Assembly: GCA_038120515.1 (NCBI GenBank)
Contig: JAYOLW010000005.1
Location: 1-64,000 of the forward strand
From: JADHOX01 sp038120515
GTDB taxonomy: Bacteria; Pseudomonadota; Alphaproteobacteria; Rickettsiales; JABIRX01
Reading direction: 5' to 3'
DNA length: 64,000 nucleotides
Below the pieces are notes generated by a model. That model did no database searches and was not told where the DNA came from. It worked only from the letters and a program-made list of their open reading frames with translations. Shown here piece by piece: positions 53,518 to 62,107 of this stretch (the stretch's first letter is position 1; the number at the start of each line of letters is the position of its first letter). The translations under genes were made by a program, and so were the position numbers.

Positions 53518-54381
53518 ATGAATATTAGAGATTTTGAATATTTAATAGCAATTGATGAAGTTAAGAGCTTTGTAAAAGCTGCCGAAAAATGCCATGTTTC
53601 ACAACCAGCCCTTAGTCAGCAAATACAAAAAATTGAACTGCTATTAAATTGCACAATTTTTGAAAGAAATCACAAAGAAATTATCACGACCAAAAAAGGC
53701 AAAGATATCATTAAACATGCTCATATAATTCTTAATTCTTTTACACAAATTAAGAAAATTAATCAATCTATCGAATCTTTGAATATTGGGCTAATTCCAA
53801 CAATTTGTCCTTATCTACTTCCTCTGATTGTTGATTCAATTAAAGAGGATTTACCAGAATATAAAATTTACTTTCATGAACTTAAAACAGAGGAGCTTAT
53901 CCAAGACCTAAAATCTGGAACAATTGACATCGGCATAATTGCTTACTTTCCTCATTTAATTGATACTAAGATTTTTTATCAAAAACTTTATGATGAAGAG
54001 TTCTTGCTTGCATTACCAAAAGAATCTAATTTGTCTGAACGGGACTTTGGTGATATTATTGCTACAAAACAATTAATGCTCCTTACGGAAGGTAATTGCA
54101 TGTCTGAAAATATAAAAGACATCTGTTCAATATATCATAATACATCCTATAACGATTTTTCTGCGACAAATATTGAAACAATAAAAAACATGATTAGAAT
54201 CAATAATGGCGCTGGCCTACTTCCAGAATTATCTTGCCAAAACAACAAAGATTTAAAGCTAATTAAATTTACTAAACCAAAATTTAGAGAAATTGGACTT
54301 ATAACACGATTAAGCTTTGAAAACACTAACTTGATATCAAATTTAACTGATCTTATAAAAATCAACTATAGAAAACTCTAA
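53518..54381 (+). CDS. oxyR: LysR-family peroxide sensor OxyR
   Basis: LysR N-terminal helix-turn-helix (AAEKCHVSQPALSQQIQKIE) and a regulatory domain. C194 and C203 sit nine residues apart in EGNCMSENIKDIC, matching the E. coli OxyR disulfide pair (C199-C208) in position and spacing. The gene is divergent from the ahpC/ahpD operon, the usual arrangement. ATG at 53518 is preferred; a TTG at 53512 would add two residues. A prediction follows: oxidation by peroxide activates transcription of the ahpC operon. Confidence 0.92.
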   Translation: MNIRDFEYLIAIDEVKSFVKAAEKCHVSQPALSQQIQKIELLLNCTIFERNHKEIITTKKGKDIIKHAHIILNSFTQIKKINQSIESLNIGLIPTICPYLLPLIVDSIKEDLPEYKIYFHELKTEELIQDLKSGTIDIGIIAYFPHLIDTKIFYQKLYDEEFLLALPKESNLSERDFGDIIATKQLMLLTEGNCMSENIKDICSIYHNTSYNDFSATNIETIKNMIRINNGAGLLPELSCQNNKDLKLIKFTKPKFREIGLITRLSFENTNLISNLTDLIKINYRKL

Positions 54382-54444
54382 TCAGCCAAAAAAAACTTGA
54401 GGTCTTGTTGCTTTTATGCTACTATCAGATATTAAGTATTTGAT

Positions 54445-54633
54445 ATGACAGACTTCCCAACTAACAAAACTTCATCACCAAATAGCAAAATTAGCAGTAG
54501 AGCTCAATTTAACCAATATTGGGATAAGGATGATGAGGTTAGCAAAAAAGAAGACAGTAAGGAAGGTTTATCATGGGTAGATAGAATCAAAATGGCAAAA
54601 GTAAGAAACAAAACGGATGAAATCGGGCGATAA
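54445..54633 (+). CDS. Small polar hypothetical protein
   Basis: The 62-residue frame has an ATG start 63 bp after the oxyR stop and reads the same direction. It is hydrophilic, rich in Lys, Ser, Asp and Asn, with a short C-terminal helix GLSWVDRIKMAKVRNKTDE. There is no signal or membrane segment and no known family. It could be an oxyR operon partner or a spurious frame; the downstream gene is convergent. Confidence 0.45.
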   Translation: MTDFPTNKTSSPNSKISSRAQFNQYWDKDDEVSKKEDSKEGLSWVDRIKMAKVRNKTDEIGR

Positions 54634-54669
54634 CAAAGTTCTTTACCACAAACTCATTCCAAAAATAAA

Positions 54670-55245
54670 TTAAATAATTTTACAGATATCATCAAATTTA
54701 AATCTAGGTGCTCTTTGATATTCTGAATTTTCCTCACCATAACCAATATTAAGCAGAAAATTAGATTTAATATTTCCATCTGGAAAAAACTCTTGATCTA
54801 AGGTTTTATTATTAAATCCAGACATAGCACCAGAATCAAGACCAACACTACGCAGCGCTAAAATAAAATAACCAGCCTGCAAGCTCGAATTTCTAAAAGC
54901 TGACTCAGCTATTATTTCGGGCATATTATCAAAGAATGATTTGGCATCATAATTTGGAAATAGTTGTGGTAACTTTTCATGAAATTTTAGATCATAAGCA
55001 ATGATAGCTGTTAATGGAGCCTGCATTGTTTTTTCAACATTTGCATCCATCAAATGAGGTTTCAAACGCTTTTTTGCCGAATCTGATTCAATAAAAACTA
55101 TACGAATAGGCTCAGAATTAAATGAGGTGGGACCAAGCATAGCGAAATCAAAAGCTTGCTTTACTAAAGCTACATTAACCGGCTTTTGCTGCCAACTATA
55201 ATAAGTCTTTCCTTTATTAAAAACTTGATTTTGAAATTCTTGCAT
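54670..55245 (-). CDS. Nitroreductase-family protein (RutE/HadB-like)
   Basis: A 191-residue FMN-dependent oxidoreductase. FNSEPIRIVFI, the RSVGLDSGAMSGF segment (compare the RutE pattern GLDxGPMSGF), NIGYGEENSEYQRAPR and the short C-terminal end are typical of malonic semialdehyde reductase / NADH dehydrogenase-type members. A general or quinone/nitro-compound reductase function is likely, without further specificity. Confidence 0.88.
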   Translation of the reverse strand: MQEFQNQVFNKGKTYYSWQQKPVNVALVKQAFDFAMLGPTSFNSEPIRIVFIESDSAKKRLKPHLMDANVEKTMQAPLTAIIAYDLKFHEKLPQLFPNYDAKSFFDNMPEIIAESAFRNSSLQAGYFILALRSVGLDSGAMSGFNNKTLDQEFFPDGNIKSNFLLNIGYGEENSEYQRAPRFKFDDICKII

Positions 55246-55380
55246 TATTATATTAGTATAAGATTTAAATAAATTAATTTACTAATCAGTATAAAATAAA
55301 TGGAAAGTAACTTTTTGTTTCATTTTCCCTAAATTTAAATTCAGGAAACTCTTAAATTCAAAAACAATTCGCACAAGACA

Positions 55381-56286
55381 ATGTCAGAACAAAATAACAA
55401 AATTCAAGAATCTATCGAAATTCTAAGCACATCAAATGATTTTAAAGTTTTAAGACGCCTTCCTCAAACAATTATAATAAAACAACCAACTGGCAAAGTC
55501 TTTAAGGCCGCCTTTATTGATCTTGAAACCACAGGCATTGACCCAAACAATAATGAAATTATTGAAATTGGTGTTTTAATTGCATCCTTTACGCAAGAAG
55601 ATGGATTTATCAATATTGATTTTACCGATAATCAATTACAACAACCACAAACTCCTATAAGTAAAGAAATCACTAAAATTACCAGCATCTCAAATCAAGA
55701 TGTTGAAGGCAAATCAATTGATTGGCAAGGTTTACAAGAAAATATGCAAGATATTGATATTGCCATTTGTCATAATGCAAGTTTTGACAGACAATTTTTA
55801 GAAGCTCAAACACCAGTGATTTTTCAAAAATTTATTCAATCAATCGCTTTTGGCTGTTCAGCTGAAGGAGTAAATTGGAGCGAAATGGGCTATGAAGGCA
55901 AAAAGTTAGAATATCTCAATTTAAAAATGGGATATTTCTATGATGGTCACAGGGCTCTTATCGATTGTTTTGCTACACTCAATTTATTCATCGAAAGACC
56001 AGAAGCATTTAAAATGCTTCTTGAGAATATTAGTCAAAAAGAAATCCTAATCTGCGCTGTTAACGCCAGATTTGATAAGAAGGATGAATTAAAAAAACGT
56101 AAATATAGATGGAGTAATGGTGACCAAGATTTACCAAAATGTTGGTGGACATCAATACCTTTTGTCGAATACGAACAAGAAGAACTATTCTTAAGACAAG
56201 AAATTTATCAGCAAAACCAACTTAACCTTCCAACTAAAATCATTACTGCAAAAGAGCGCTACTCTGTTCGTGCCTTTACTATGTGA
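55381..56286 (+). CDS. DnaQ-like 3'-5' exonuclease domain protein
   Basis: The DEDDh exonuclease fold spans about residues 40-210: D-x-E in FIDLETTGIDP, second Asp in CHNASFDRQFLE, and the His...Asp pair in GHRALIDCFATL. It resembles DNA polymerase III epsilon-type nucleases. The C-terminal ~100 residues, with a charged WSNGDQDLPKCWW segment, are not recognised and may set specificity. It does not look like a full DnaQ. Confidence 0.85.
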   Translation: MSEQNNKIQESIEILSTSNDFKVLRRLPQTIIIKQPTGKVFKAAFIDLETTGIDPNNNEIIEIGVLIASFTQEDGFINIDFTDNQLQQPQTPISKEITKITSISNQDVEGKSIDWQGLQENMQDIDIAICHNASFDRQFLEAQTPVIFQKFIQSIAFGCSAEGVNWSEMGYEGKKLEYLNLKMGYFYDGHRALIDCFATLNLFIERPEAFKMLLENISQKEILICAVNARFDKKDELKKRKYRWSNGDQDLPKCWWTSIPFVEYEQEELFLRQEIYQQNQLNLPTKIITAKERYSVRAFTM

Positions 56287-56328
56287 TCAAAATGATTTAC
56301 ATGAATTTTTAATAAAAAAAGGTTAAAT

Positions 56329-56357
56329 TTGACACAATTTAAGGGCTGTGTTAAGAA
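56329..56357 (+). promoter_or_regulatory. Candidate sigma-70 promoter of ahcY
   Basis: TTGACA (56329-56334, perfect -35 match) is separated by 17 bases from TAAGAA (56352-56357), a weak -10. The region is also an overlapping inverted repeat: TTGACACA (56329-56336) with TGTGTTAA (56347-56354), then TAAGAAT/ATTCTTA (56352-56358/56366-56372). Transcription would begin about 20 bases before the ahcY start. Confidence 0.45.
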
Positions 56358-56385
56358 TCTGGTAAATTCTTATTTTTACTAATTT

Positions 56386-57687
56386 ATGCTTAATAAAAAC
56401 CCTCAAATGGATTATCACGTTAAAGATATTAATCTTGCAAGGTCGGGAAGACTTGCAATTTCAATCGCTGAAAAAGAAATGCCAGGCCTAATGGCCCTTA
56501 GAGCTCAATACGGCGAATTACAACCTCTTAAAGGCGCTAATATAATTGGCTGTCTTCATATGACTGTAGAAACTGCAGTTCTAATCGAAACATTAGTGCA
56601 TCTTGGCGCAAATGTTAGATGGAGTAGCTGTAATATTTTTTCAACTCAAGATCATGCTGCAGCAGCTATTGCAGAAGCCGGTATTCCTGTATTTGCTTGG
56701 AAAGGAGAAACAGAATCTGAATATAAATGGTGTATTGAGCAAACAATTAAAGCCGATGGTTGGCAACCAAATATTTTACTTGATGATGGTGGCGATTTGA
56801 CGGCTATTATGCACAAAGAATATCCTGAATTGCTAGAAAATATTATTGGTGTTTCTGAAGAAACAACAACTGGTGTATTAAGATTAAATCAAATGGCTGA
56901 AGCTGGAACTTTAAAAATTCCAGCAATTAATGTTAATGACTCTGTAACTAAATCAAAATTTGATAATCTATATGGATGCCGCGAGTCGTTAATTGATGGT
57001 ATCAAACGTGCAACCGATGTAATGATTGCTGGTAAAACTGCTGTTGTTTGTGGATATGGTGATGTTGGAAAAGGCTGTGCTCGGGCACTTAAGTCACAAG
57101 GCGCTAGAGTTATCGTAACAGAGATTGACCCTATCTGTGCACTTCAAGCTTCAATGGAAGGTTTTGAAGTTAACGTGATTGAAGATGTTGCCAAAACTTC
57201 TGATATTTTCGTAACAACCACTGGAAACTGTGACATTATTACACATGAACATATCCTGCAAATGAAAGATAATGCTATTGTTTGTAACATTGGTCACTTT
57301 GATAATGAAATTCAAGTTGAGCAATTAAGACAATATGAATGGACTAATATAAAACCTCAAACCGACCAAATAACGCTGCCAAATGGCAATAAGATTATTC
57401 TTCTAGCTGAAGGCCGTTTAGTAAATCTTGGATGCGCGACTGGTCATTCTGCATTTGTAATGAGTACTTCATTTACAAATCAGGTTTTAGCACAAATTGA
57501 ACTATTTCAAAATCAAAATCAGTATGAAAATAAAGTTTATGTTTTACCAAAAGCATTAGATGAGCAAGTTGCCAAACTTCATCTAGAGCAATTAGGCGTA
57601 AAACTTACCAAATTATCAAAAAAACAAGCAGATTATATTGGAGTCAAACAAGAAGGCCCATTCAAACCTGAAAGCTACAGATATTAA
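56386..57687 (+). CDS. ahcY: S-adenosyl-L-homocysteine hydrolase AhcY
   Basis: Full-length (433 residues) enzyme that hydrolyses S-adenosylhomocysteine to adenosine and homocysteine. The NAD-binding GYGDVGKGCARALK, CNIGHFDNEI and the C-terminal KPESYRY are family signatures; TAVVCGYGD and ETTTGVLRL mark the catalytic region. It sits beside the convergent metK, so the two ends of the SAM cycle are adjacent. Confidence 0.98.
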   Translation: MLNKNPQMDYHVKDINLARSGRLAISIAEKEMPGLMALRAQYGELQPLKGANIIGCLHMTVETAVLIETLVHLGANVRWSSCNIFSTQDHAAAAIAEAGIPVFAWKGETESEYKWCIEQTIKADGWQPNILLDDGGDLTAIMHKEYPELLENIIGVSEETTTGVLRLNQMAEAGTLKIPAINVNDSVTKSKFDNLYGCRESLIDGIKRATDVMIAGKTAVVCGYGDVGKGCARALKSQGARVIVTEIDPICALQASMEGFEVNVIEDVAKTSDIFVTTTGNCDIITHEHILQMKDNAIVCNIGHFDNEIQVEQLRQYEWTNIKPQTDQITLPNGNKIILLAEGRLVNLGCATGHSAFVMSTSFTNQVLAQIELFQNQNQYENKVYVLPKALDEQVAKLHLEQLGVKLTKLSKKQADYIGVKQEGPFKPESYRY

Positions 57688-57695
57688 AAAGATTA

Positions 57696-57721
57696 AGCAG
57701 CTGCGTTAATTCGTGGCTGCT
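57696..57721. terminator. Shared hairpin at the convergent ends of ahcY and metK
   Basis: A 10-bp stem (AGCAGCTGCG with CGTGGCTGCT, two G-U pairs) has loop TTAATT. It overlaps the last codons and stop of metK. On the minus strand it is followed by TTAATCTTTTTAA, which suits a metK terminator; the plus side has no T-run. Weak as a terminator for ahcY. Confidence 0.5.
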
Positions 57722-58881
57722 AAATCAACCGAGTTAATTAATGCAGCAAATTCATCTACTAAATCAAGTCTTTCCCAATTGAAACCTTCATAATCATCAG
57801 CATTCCTACCAAAATGTCCATAAGTAGCAGTTTGTTGATAAATAGGACGCCTCAAATCCAATCTAGTAATTATGCCATAAGGCGACAAATCTATATTCTC
57901 ATTGATATAATCAACTACTTTTGATTCAGCTATATTTCCAGTTCCATAAAAATTAACAAAAATAGAAATAGGCTTCGCAACACCAATTGCATAGGATAAT
58001 TGAATTAAACATTTATTAGCTAAACCGCTTGCAACAATATTTTTGGCTAGATACCTAGCCATATATGTAGCAGAGCGATCAACTTTTGATGGGTCTTTAC
58101 CCGAGAAAGCACCACCGCCATGAGTGGCATAACCACCATAAGTATCAACGATGATCTTACGCCCTGTAAGCCCAACATCACCTTCAGGACCACCAATAGT
58201 AAAACGACCAGTTGGATTAAATAAAAATTTTGTCTGATTATTGATAAGCCCTTCTGGAAAAATCTTTTCAATTATCGGCTTGCATTCAGACCTTACCTGC
58301 TCAATTGTTACGTCAGTAGGATGCTGAATTGACAATAAAACTGTATCAAGACGAACAGGCTTATCATTTTCATATTCAAAAGTAATTTGCGACTTTGCAT
58401 CTGGTCCCAAATTTAATTTATTTTCAGCAAGAACGGTCTGTAAAATTTTATGAGCATAAGCAATACTTGCCGGCATATAATGTTCTGAATTATTACTGGC
58501 AAAACCAAACATGATACCTTGATCACCGGCGCCCTGATCTTTTGGATCAATTTTGTCGACACCAATATTAATATCCTCAGACTGCTTATTTAACCTAATT
58601 TCAATTTCAACAGTATCAGCAGCAAAAGAACCTTTAACATAACCTATTTTCTTAATTAAATTACGAACCTCTTGTTCAATTTCTGCATCTGGAATTTTAA
58701 CTTTTGAACCAATCTCACCAGAAATAAAAACTTTGTTAAAAGCAGCCACCACTTCAGCAGCAACCTTTGCATTTGGGTCTTTTGCAATATATAAATCTAA
58801 AATCAAATCTGAGATCTGATCACAAACTTTATCAGGATGGCCATGAGAAACTGATTCTGAAGTAAAAAGATATTTATTCAT
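57706..58881 (-). CDS. metK: S-adenosylmethionine synthetase MetK
   Basis: A 391-residue enzyme making SAM from methionine and ATP. Motifs: SESVSHGHPDKVCDQISD (ATP), DPKDQGAGDQGIMFGFA, GGAFSGKDPSKVDRSATYMARY and ATYGHFGRN. It has expected length and no changes in these motifs. The start lies 51 bases from the divergent pgi start. No SAM riboswitch is evident in that short gap. Confidence 0.98.
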   Translation of the reverse strand: MNKYLFTSESVSHGHPDKVCDQISDLILDLYIAKDPNAKVAAEVVAAFNKVFISGEIGSKVKIPDAEIEQEVRNLIKKIGYVKGSFAADTVEIEIRLNKQSEDINIGVDKIDPKDQGAGDQGIMFGFASNNSEHYMPASIAYAHKILQTVLAENKLNLGPDAKSQITFEYENDKPVRLDTVLLSIQHPTDVTIEQVRSECKPIIEKIFPEGLINNQTKFLFNPTGRFTIGGPEGDVGLTGRKIIVDTYGGYATHGGGAFSGKDPSKVDRSATYMARYLAKNIVASGLANKCLIQLSYAIGVAKPISIFVNFYGTGNIAESKVVDYINENIDLSPYGIITRLDLRRPIYQQTATYGHFGRNADDYEGFNWERLDLVDEFAALINSVDLAATN

Positions 58882-58932
58882 TTTTGTAATTCTTTCTTTA
58901 TGTTAAGACAATTTAAAAGATAATAATCGAAC

Positions 58933-60267
58933 ATGAGTTTATATAATAATGCTCGTCTTTTGCAAGTAGATAAAATGCCATACAAACAAGAATTTGCTTC
59001 ATGTTTTCAAGAAGATAACCCTGAATTGTTAATAAAGAAAACCAATTTCTTGAGAAATATTGACAAGGTTTTAGAACAAAAACACCAACTGAAAAACAAT
59101 TTTGACTCTGGAAATCTTGCCTGCTTAGATACAAAACTTAACGAATTTGACAAAATTCTTCAGGTCGCAAAAGATATAAAAAACAAATATAAAAAATTAT
59201 TAATTTTTGGTATTGGCGGATCATCTCTTGGTGCCCAAACTTTATGTGGCACTAGATTCTATCAATACACATTAAATCAAGATATTGAAATTAAATTTAT
59301 CGATAATATTCATTATATCAATTTCATAGAATATCTAAAATTAGTCGATTTTGAAAACACAATGTTTTTAATTGTATCAAAATCTGGACAAACTATTGAA
59401 ACCCTTACTCAGATGGTTGTAGCCTTAAATTATTTTGCTGATCAAGGTTATGATCTTTCACAAAATGTTATATTCATTACCGAAGATAATGACAACCCTA
59501 TCAACAATTTTGCGAAAAAAATCAAAGCTAAAAATTTAATTCATAATCCAAAAATTGGCGGAAGATATAGCTGCTTTTCAAATGTTGCATTACTTCCTGC
59601 TGCAATTTCTGGTTTTGATATTAGAGAATTTTGCTTGGGTGCCGATTTTGTACTACATAGATTTTTTAAGGCTGATTCAGAAAATGATGTTATCCAAGGT
59701 GCAGCACTATTGCTTAGCGCTGAAGATGCTGGAATTAAAAGCAATGTGATGATTCCATATCTACAAAGATTATATTATCTCCCGTTCTGGTATGCACAAC
59801 TCACCGCAGAATCTCTAGGAAAAAATAATACTGGTATGCTGCCAATAAAAGCTTTAGGTAGTATCGACCAACATAGCTTGCTTCAATATTTTCTTGAAGG
59901 AGGACAAAAGTTAATTTTTAATTTTTTAACAATAGATACAAGAAATCAAGGATCAGAGATTCAAGATAATATCTTAAATTTTGCTGGTTACGAATATTTA
60001 CAAGATTCAACAATTGGCGATGTTTCATATGCCCAACAAGAAGCAACTATTAAATCCTTCATAGCTAAAAACAAAATGCTCAGAAGATTTAACTTAGATG
60101 AATTTTCAGATTATGCCTTAGGGGCGCTTATGATGCATTTTGTTCTAGAGACCATAATTATGGGCTATGTTAGAGATATAAACCCATTTGATCAACCCGC
60201 CGTAGAATTTGGCAAAAAAATATCAAAAGATATTTTAAAATTATTTAATAATGACAAACATAGTTAA
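58933..60267 (+). CDS. pgi: Glucose-6-phosphate isomerase Pgi
   Basis: SIS-fold isomerase of 444 residues, the short form found in alphaproteobacteria. GIGGSSLGAQTL, SKSGQTIETLTQM, GGRYSCFSNVALLPAAISG and the late DINPFDQPAVEFGKK are family signatures. It links sugar phosphates to central metabolism and hence to the nucleotide sugar pathways here. Confidence 0.96.
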   Translation: MSLYNNARLLQVDKMPYKQEFASCFQEDNPELLIKKTNFLRNIDKVLEQKHQLKNNFDSGNLACLDTKLNEFDKILQVAKDIKNKYKKLLIFGIGGSSLGAQTLCGTRFYQYTLNQDIEIKFIDNIHYINFIEYLKLVDFENTMFLIVSKSGQTIETLTQMVVALNYFADQGYDLSQNVIFITEDNDNPINNFAKKIKAKNLIHNPKIGGRYSCFSNVALLPAAISGFDIREFCLGADFVLHRFFKADSENDVIQGAALLLSAEDAGIKSNVMIPYLQRLYYLPFWYAQLTAESLGKNNTGMLPIKALGSIDQHSLLQYFLEGGQKLIFNFLTIDTRNQGSEIQDNILNFAGYEYLQDSTIGDVSYAQQEATIKSFIAKNKMLRRFNLDEFSDYALGALMMHFVLETIIMGYVRDINPFDQPAVEFGKKISKDILKLFNNDKHS

Positions 60268-60309
60268 TAATAGTAAAGTAAGATATGAGTAAAATTTTTA
60301 ATTATTAAT

Positions 60310-61272
60310 GTGAATAAAATCTTACTACAAACAATTCTTATCATCACTTGTTTATGTCAAAATTTACTTGCTGATAGCTCAGGATCTAAAGCAAATGACA
60401 ATAAAGAAATTATATATGAGTATGAAGACGTCGCACCAATTAAGCGTCAGAATGAAACCTTGTCTACAAATCCTAGTAATTACGGACCATTAAATGTTGA
60501 TCAATATGAAGGGGATCATAGTTTTTGGTGGTATCAAAAACATGACAAAAAATATAAGTTTTATCTGGGCATGTCATTACCATATAATCTTGGCATGGAC
60601 ATTAATGACATTGATTTTATTTCTGCAGACATTCCATCTGACATTACCGACGCAAGTGGTAACACAATCGTAACCTCTGGAGAAATTCAACTAAACCAAT
60701 CAGCCAATTTAAAAACATCAGGTGGAATTGGCTTTACGACCAAATTTGGTATAGAATATTATGAGGTCATAAGATTTGACATCGAAATTGGCTCAAAACA
60801 ACTGCTACTAGATGAAGTTTTTAGTAATTTCACTAACGGCTCATTATCTTACAGTCTAGCAGATGAAGACATCGTATTAATGTATAACTATGCTGGCGCT
60901 AACCTAATTTTTGAATGGCCACGAGGCATAAAAGCTATTTCGCCCTTTGCTGGAGTAAGCTTTGGTGGTGGATATTTTTCAACTTCTGGTCTTGGCGACG
61001 ATTTTACCCCTTACACACAAGCTAATTTAGGTTTCTCATACCGCTTTAATGACAAAGTAGTTTTAGAGCTATCGCTTCAATCTTTATTAATTACAAGTGA
61101 TTTTAGCTTTACTTATGATGCCACTATTAACTCTATTACAACAAGTGGCGCAAATTCGAGTACTTATAATGATCTTTCCGCAAATGTTGAGCTTAATGCA
61201 AAATATAACAACTCTTCATCTGGAGATTTAATTATAAACTCAATTGTAATTGGCTATAGATTTTTATTCTAA
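60310..61272 (+). CDS. Outer-membrane beta-barrel surface protein
   Basis: A signal peptide (MNKILLQTILIITCLCQNLLA) precedes a ~300-residue protein whose last two-thirds alternates polar/hydrophobic residues as barrel strands, ending in GYRFLF. The layout resembles rickettsial surface antigens of the P44/Msp2 type. The early segment (DSSGSKANDNKEIIYEYEDV) is hydrophilic. GTG start at 60310; an in-frame upstream start was not found. Confidence 0.78.
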   Translation: MNKILLQTILIITCLCQNLLADSSGSKANDNKEIIYEYEDVAPIKRQNETLSTNPSNYGPLNVDQYEGDHSFWWYQKHDKKYKFYLGMSLPYNLGMDINDIDFISADIPSDITDASGNTIVTSGEIQLNQSANLKTSGGIGFTTKFGIEYYEVIRFDIEIGSKQLLLDEVFSNFTNGSLSYSLADEDIVLMYNYAGANLIFEWPRGIKAISPFAGVSFGGGYFSTSGLGDDFTPYTQANLGFSYRFNDKVVLELSLQSLLITSDFSFTYDATINSITTSGANSSTYNDLSANVELNAKYNNSSSGDLIINSIVIGYRFLF

Positions 61273-61278
61273 ACCCTA

Positions 61279-62001
61279 ATGACTATTCGTTTACATTTAG
61301 ATTTTCAACCAGATGCAACTAATATTGAATTAGCCAAAAAACAAACACATTATTTGGAGAAAGTTTTACGCCTCAAAAGCCATGATAGGATTTTAATATT
61401 TAACGGCATTGATGGCGAATTTGAAGCAGAATTTCTAAAGACAGGTACTCATTGCCACTTACAAATAATAAAAAAAACACGTGATTTTATTAGGCCGCTT
61501 AATCTGACTTTATGTTACGCACCGGTTAAAAATGTCAAAACTGACTTTATTGCAAAAAAAGCAGCAGAACTTGGGGTAACTTCAATCCAACCCATTATTA
61601 CTGAATATACAATTGTCAGAAAAGTAAATATTGAGAAACTTAATTTATCAATGATTGAGGGAATTGAGCAATGTGGTAGAATTGATGTTTTAGATATTCA
61701 CAATGAAATTGCACTGCCTAAATTTTTAAGACAAAATCAAGATAAACTTATGCTTTTTTTTGATGAGACGGGATCAGGAAAAACACCTAACCAACTCAAA
61801 AGTAACTTTGCCAGAATAACAGACCAGGACATTGCTATTTTAATTGGTCCAGAAGGCGGTTTTTCAAAACAAGAGTCAGAGCTGATTAATGCAATGCCCA
61901 AAACCTTAAACATCTCACTTGGCCAGAGGATTTTAAGAGCTGATACAGCAATAATCGCAGCTGCCACAATTGTGAATTCATATTGCCGTGATTGGCTATA
62001 A
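61279..62001 (+). CDS. rsmE: 16S rRNA m3U1498 methyltransferase RsmE
   Basis: SPOUT-class methyltransferase of 240 residues with LIGPEGGFSKQESELI and LGQRILRADTAIIAA, the SAM-binding knot motifs of RsmE. N-terminal PUA-like RNA-binding domain (about residues 1-75). It follows the surface-protein gene by six bases. The htpG gene begins 106 bp downstream. Confidence 0.95.
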   Translation: MTIRLHLDFQPDATNIELAKKQTHYLEKVLRLKSHDRILIFNGIDGEFEAEFLKTGTHCHLQIIKKTRDFIRPLNLTLCYAPVKNVKTDFIAKKAAELGVTSIQPIITEYTIVRKVNIEKLNLSMIEGIEQCGRIDVLDIHNEIALPKFLRQNQDKLMLFFDETGSGKTPNQLKSNFARITDQDIAILIGPEGGFSKQESELINAMPKTLNISLGQRILRADTAIIAAATIVNSYCRDWL

Positions 62002-62107
62002 ATATTTATTATTTACTAAATTGCTTATTTAATTTTTTTAAATAGCTGCACTTGAAATATGATTAAGGGTAACTATATATTTCACGTTAACTTTAATTTA
62101 TTTGATA

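Noticed and set aside
58882..58932. SAM riboswitch between metK and pgi
   Set aside because: The gap is only 51 bases, and I find no stems or conserved boxes typical of SAM-I, SAM-II or SAM-V classes.
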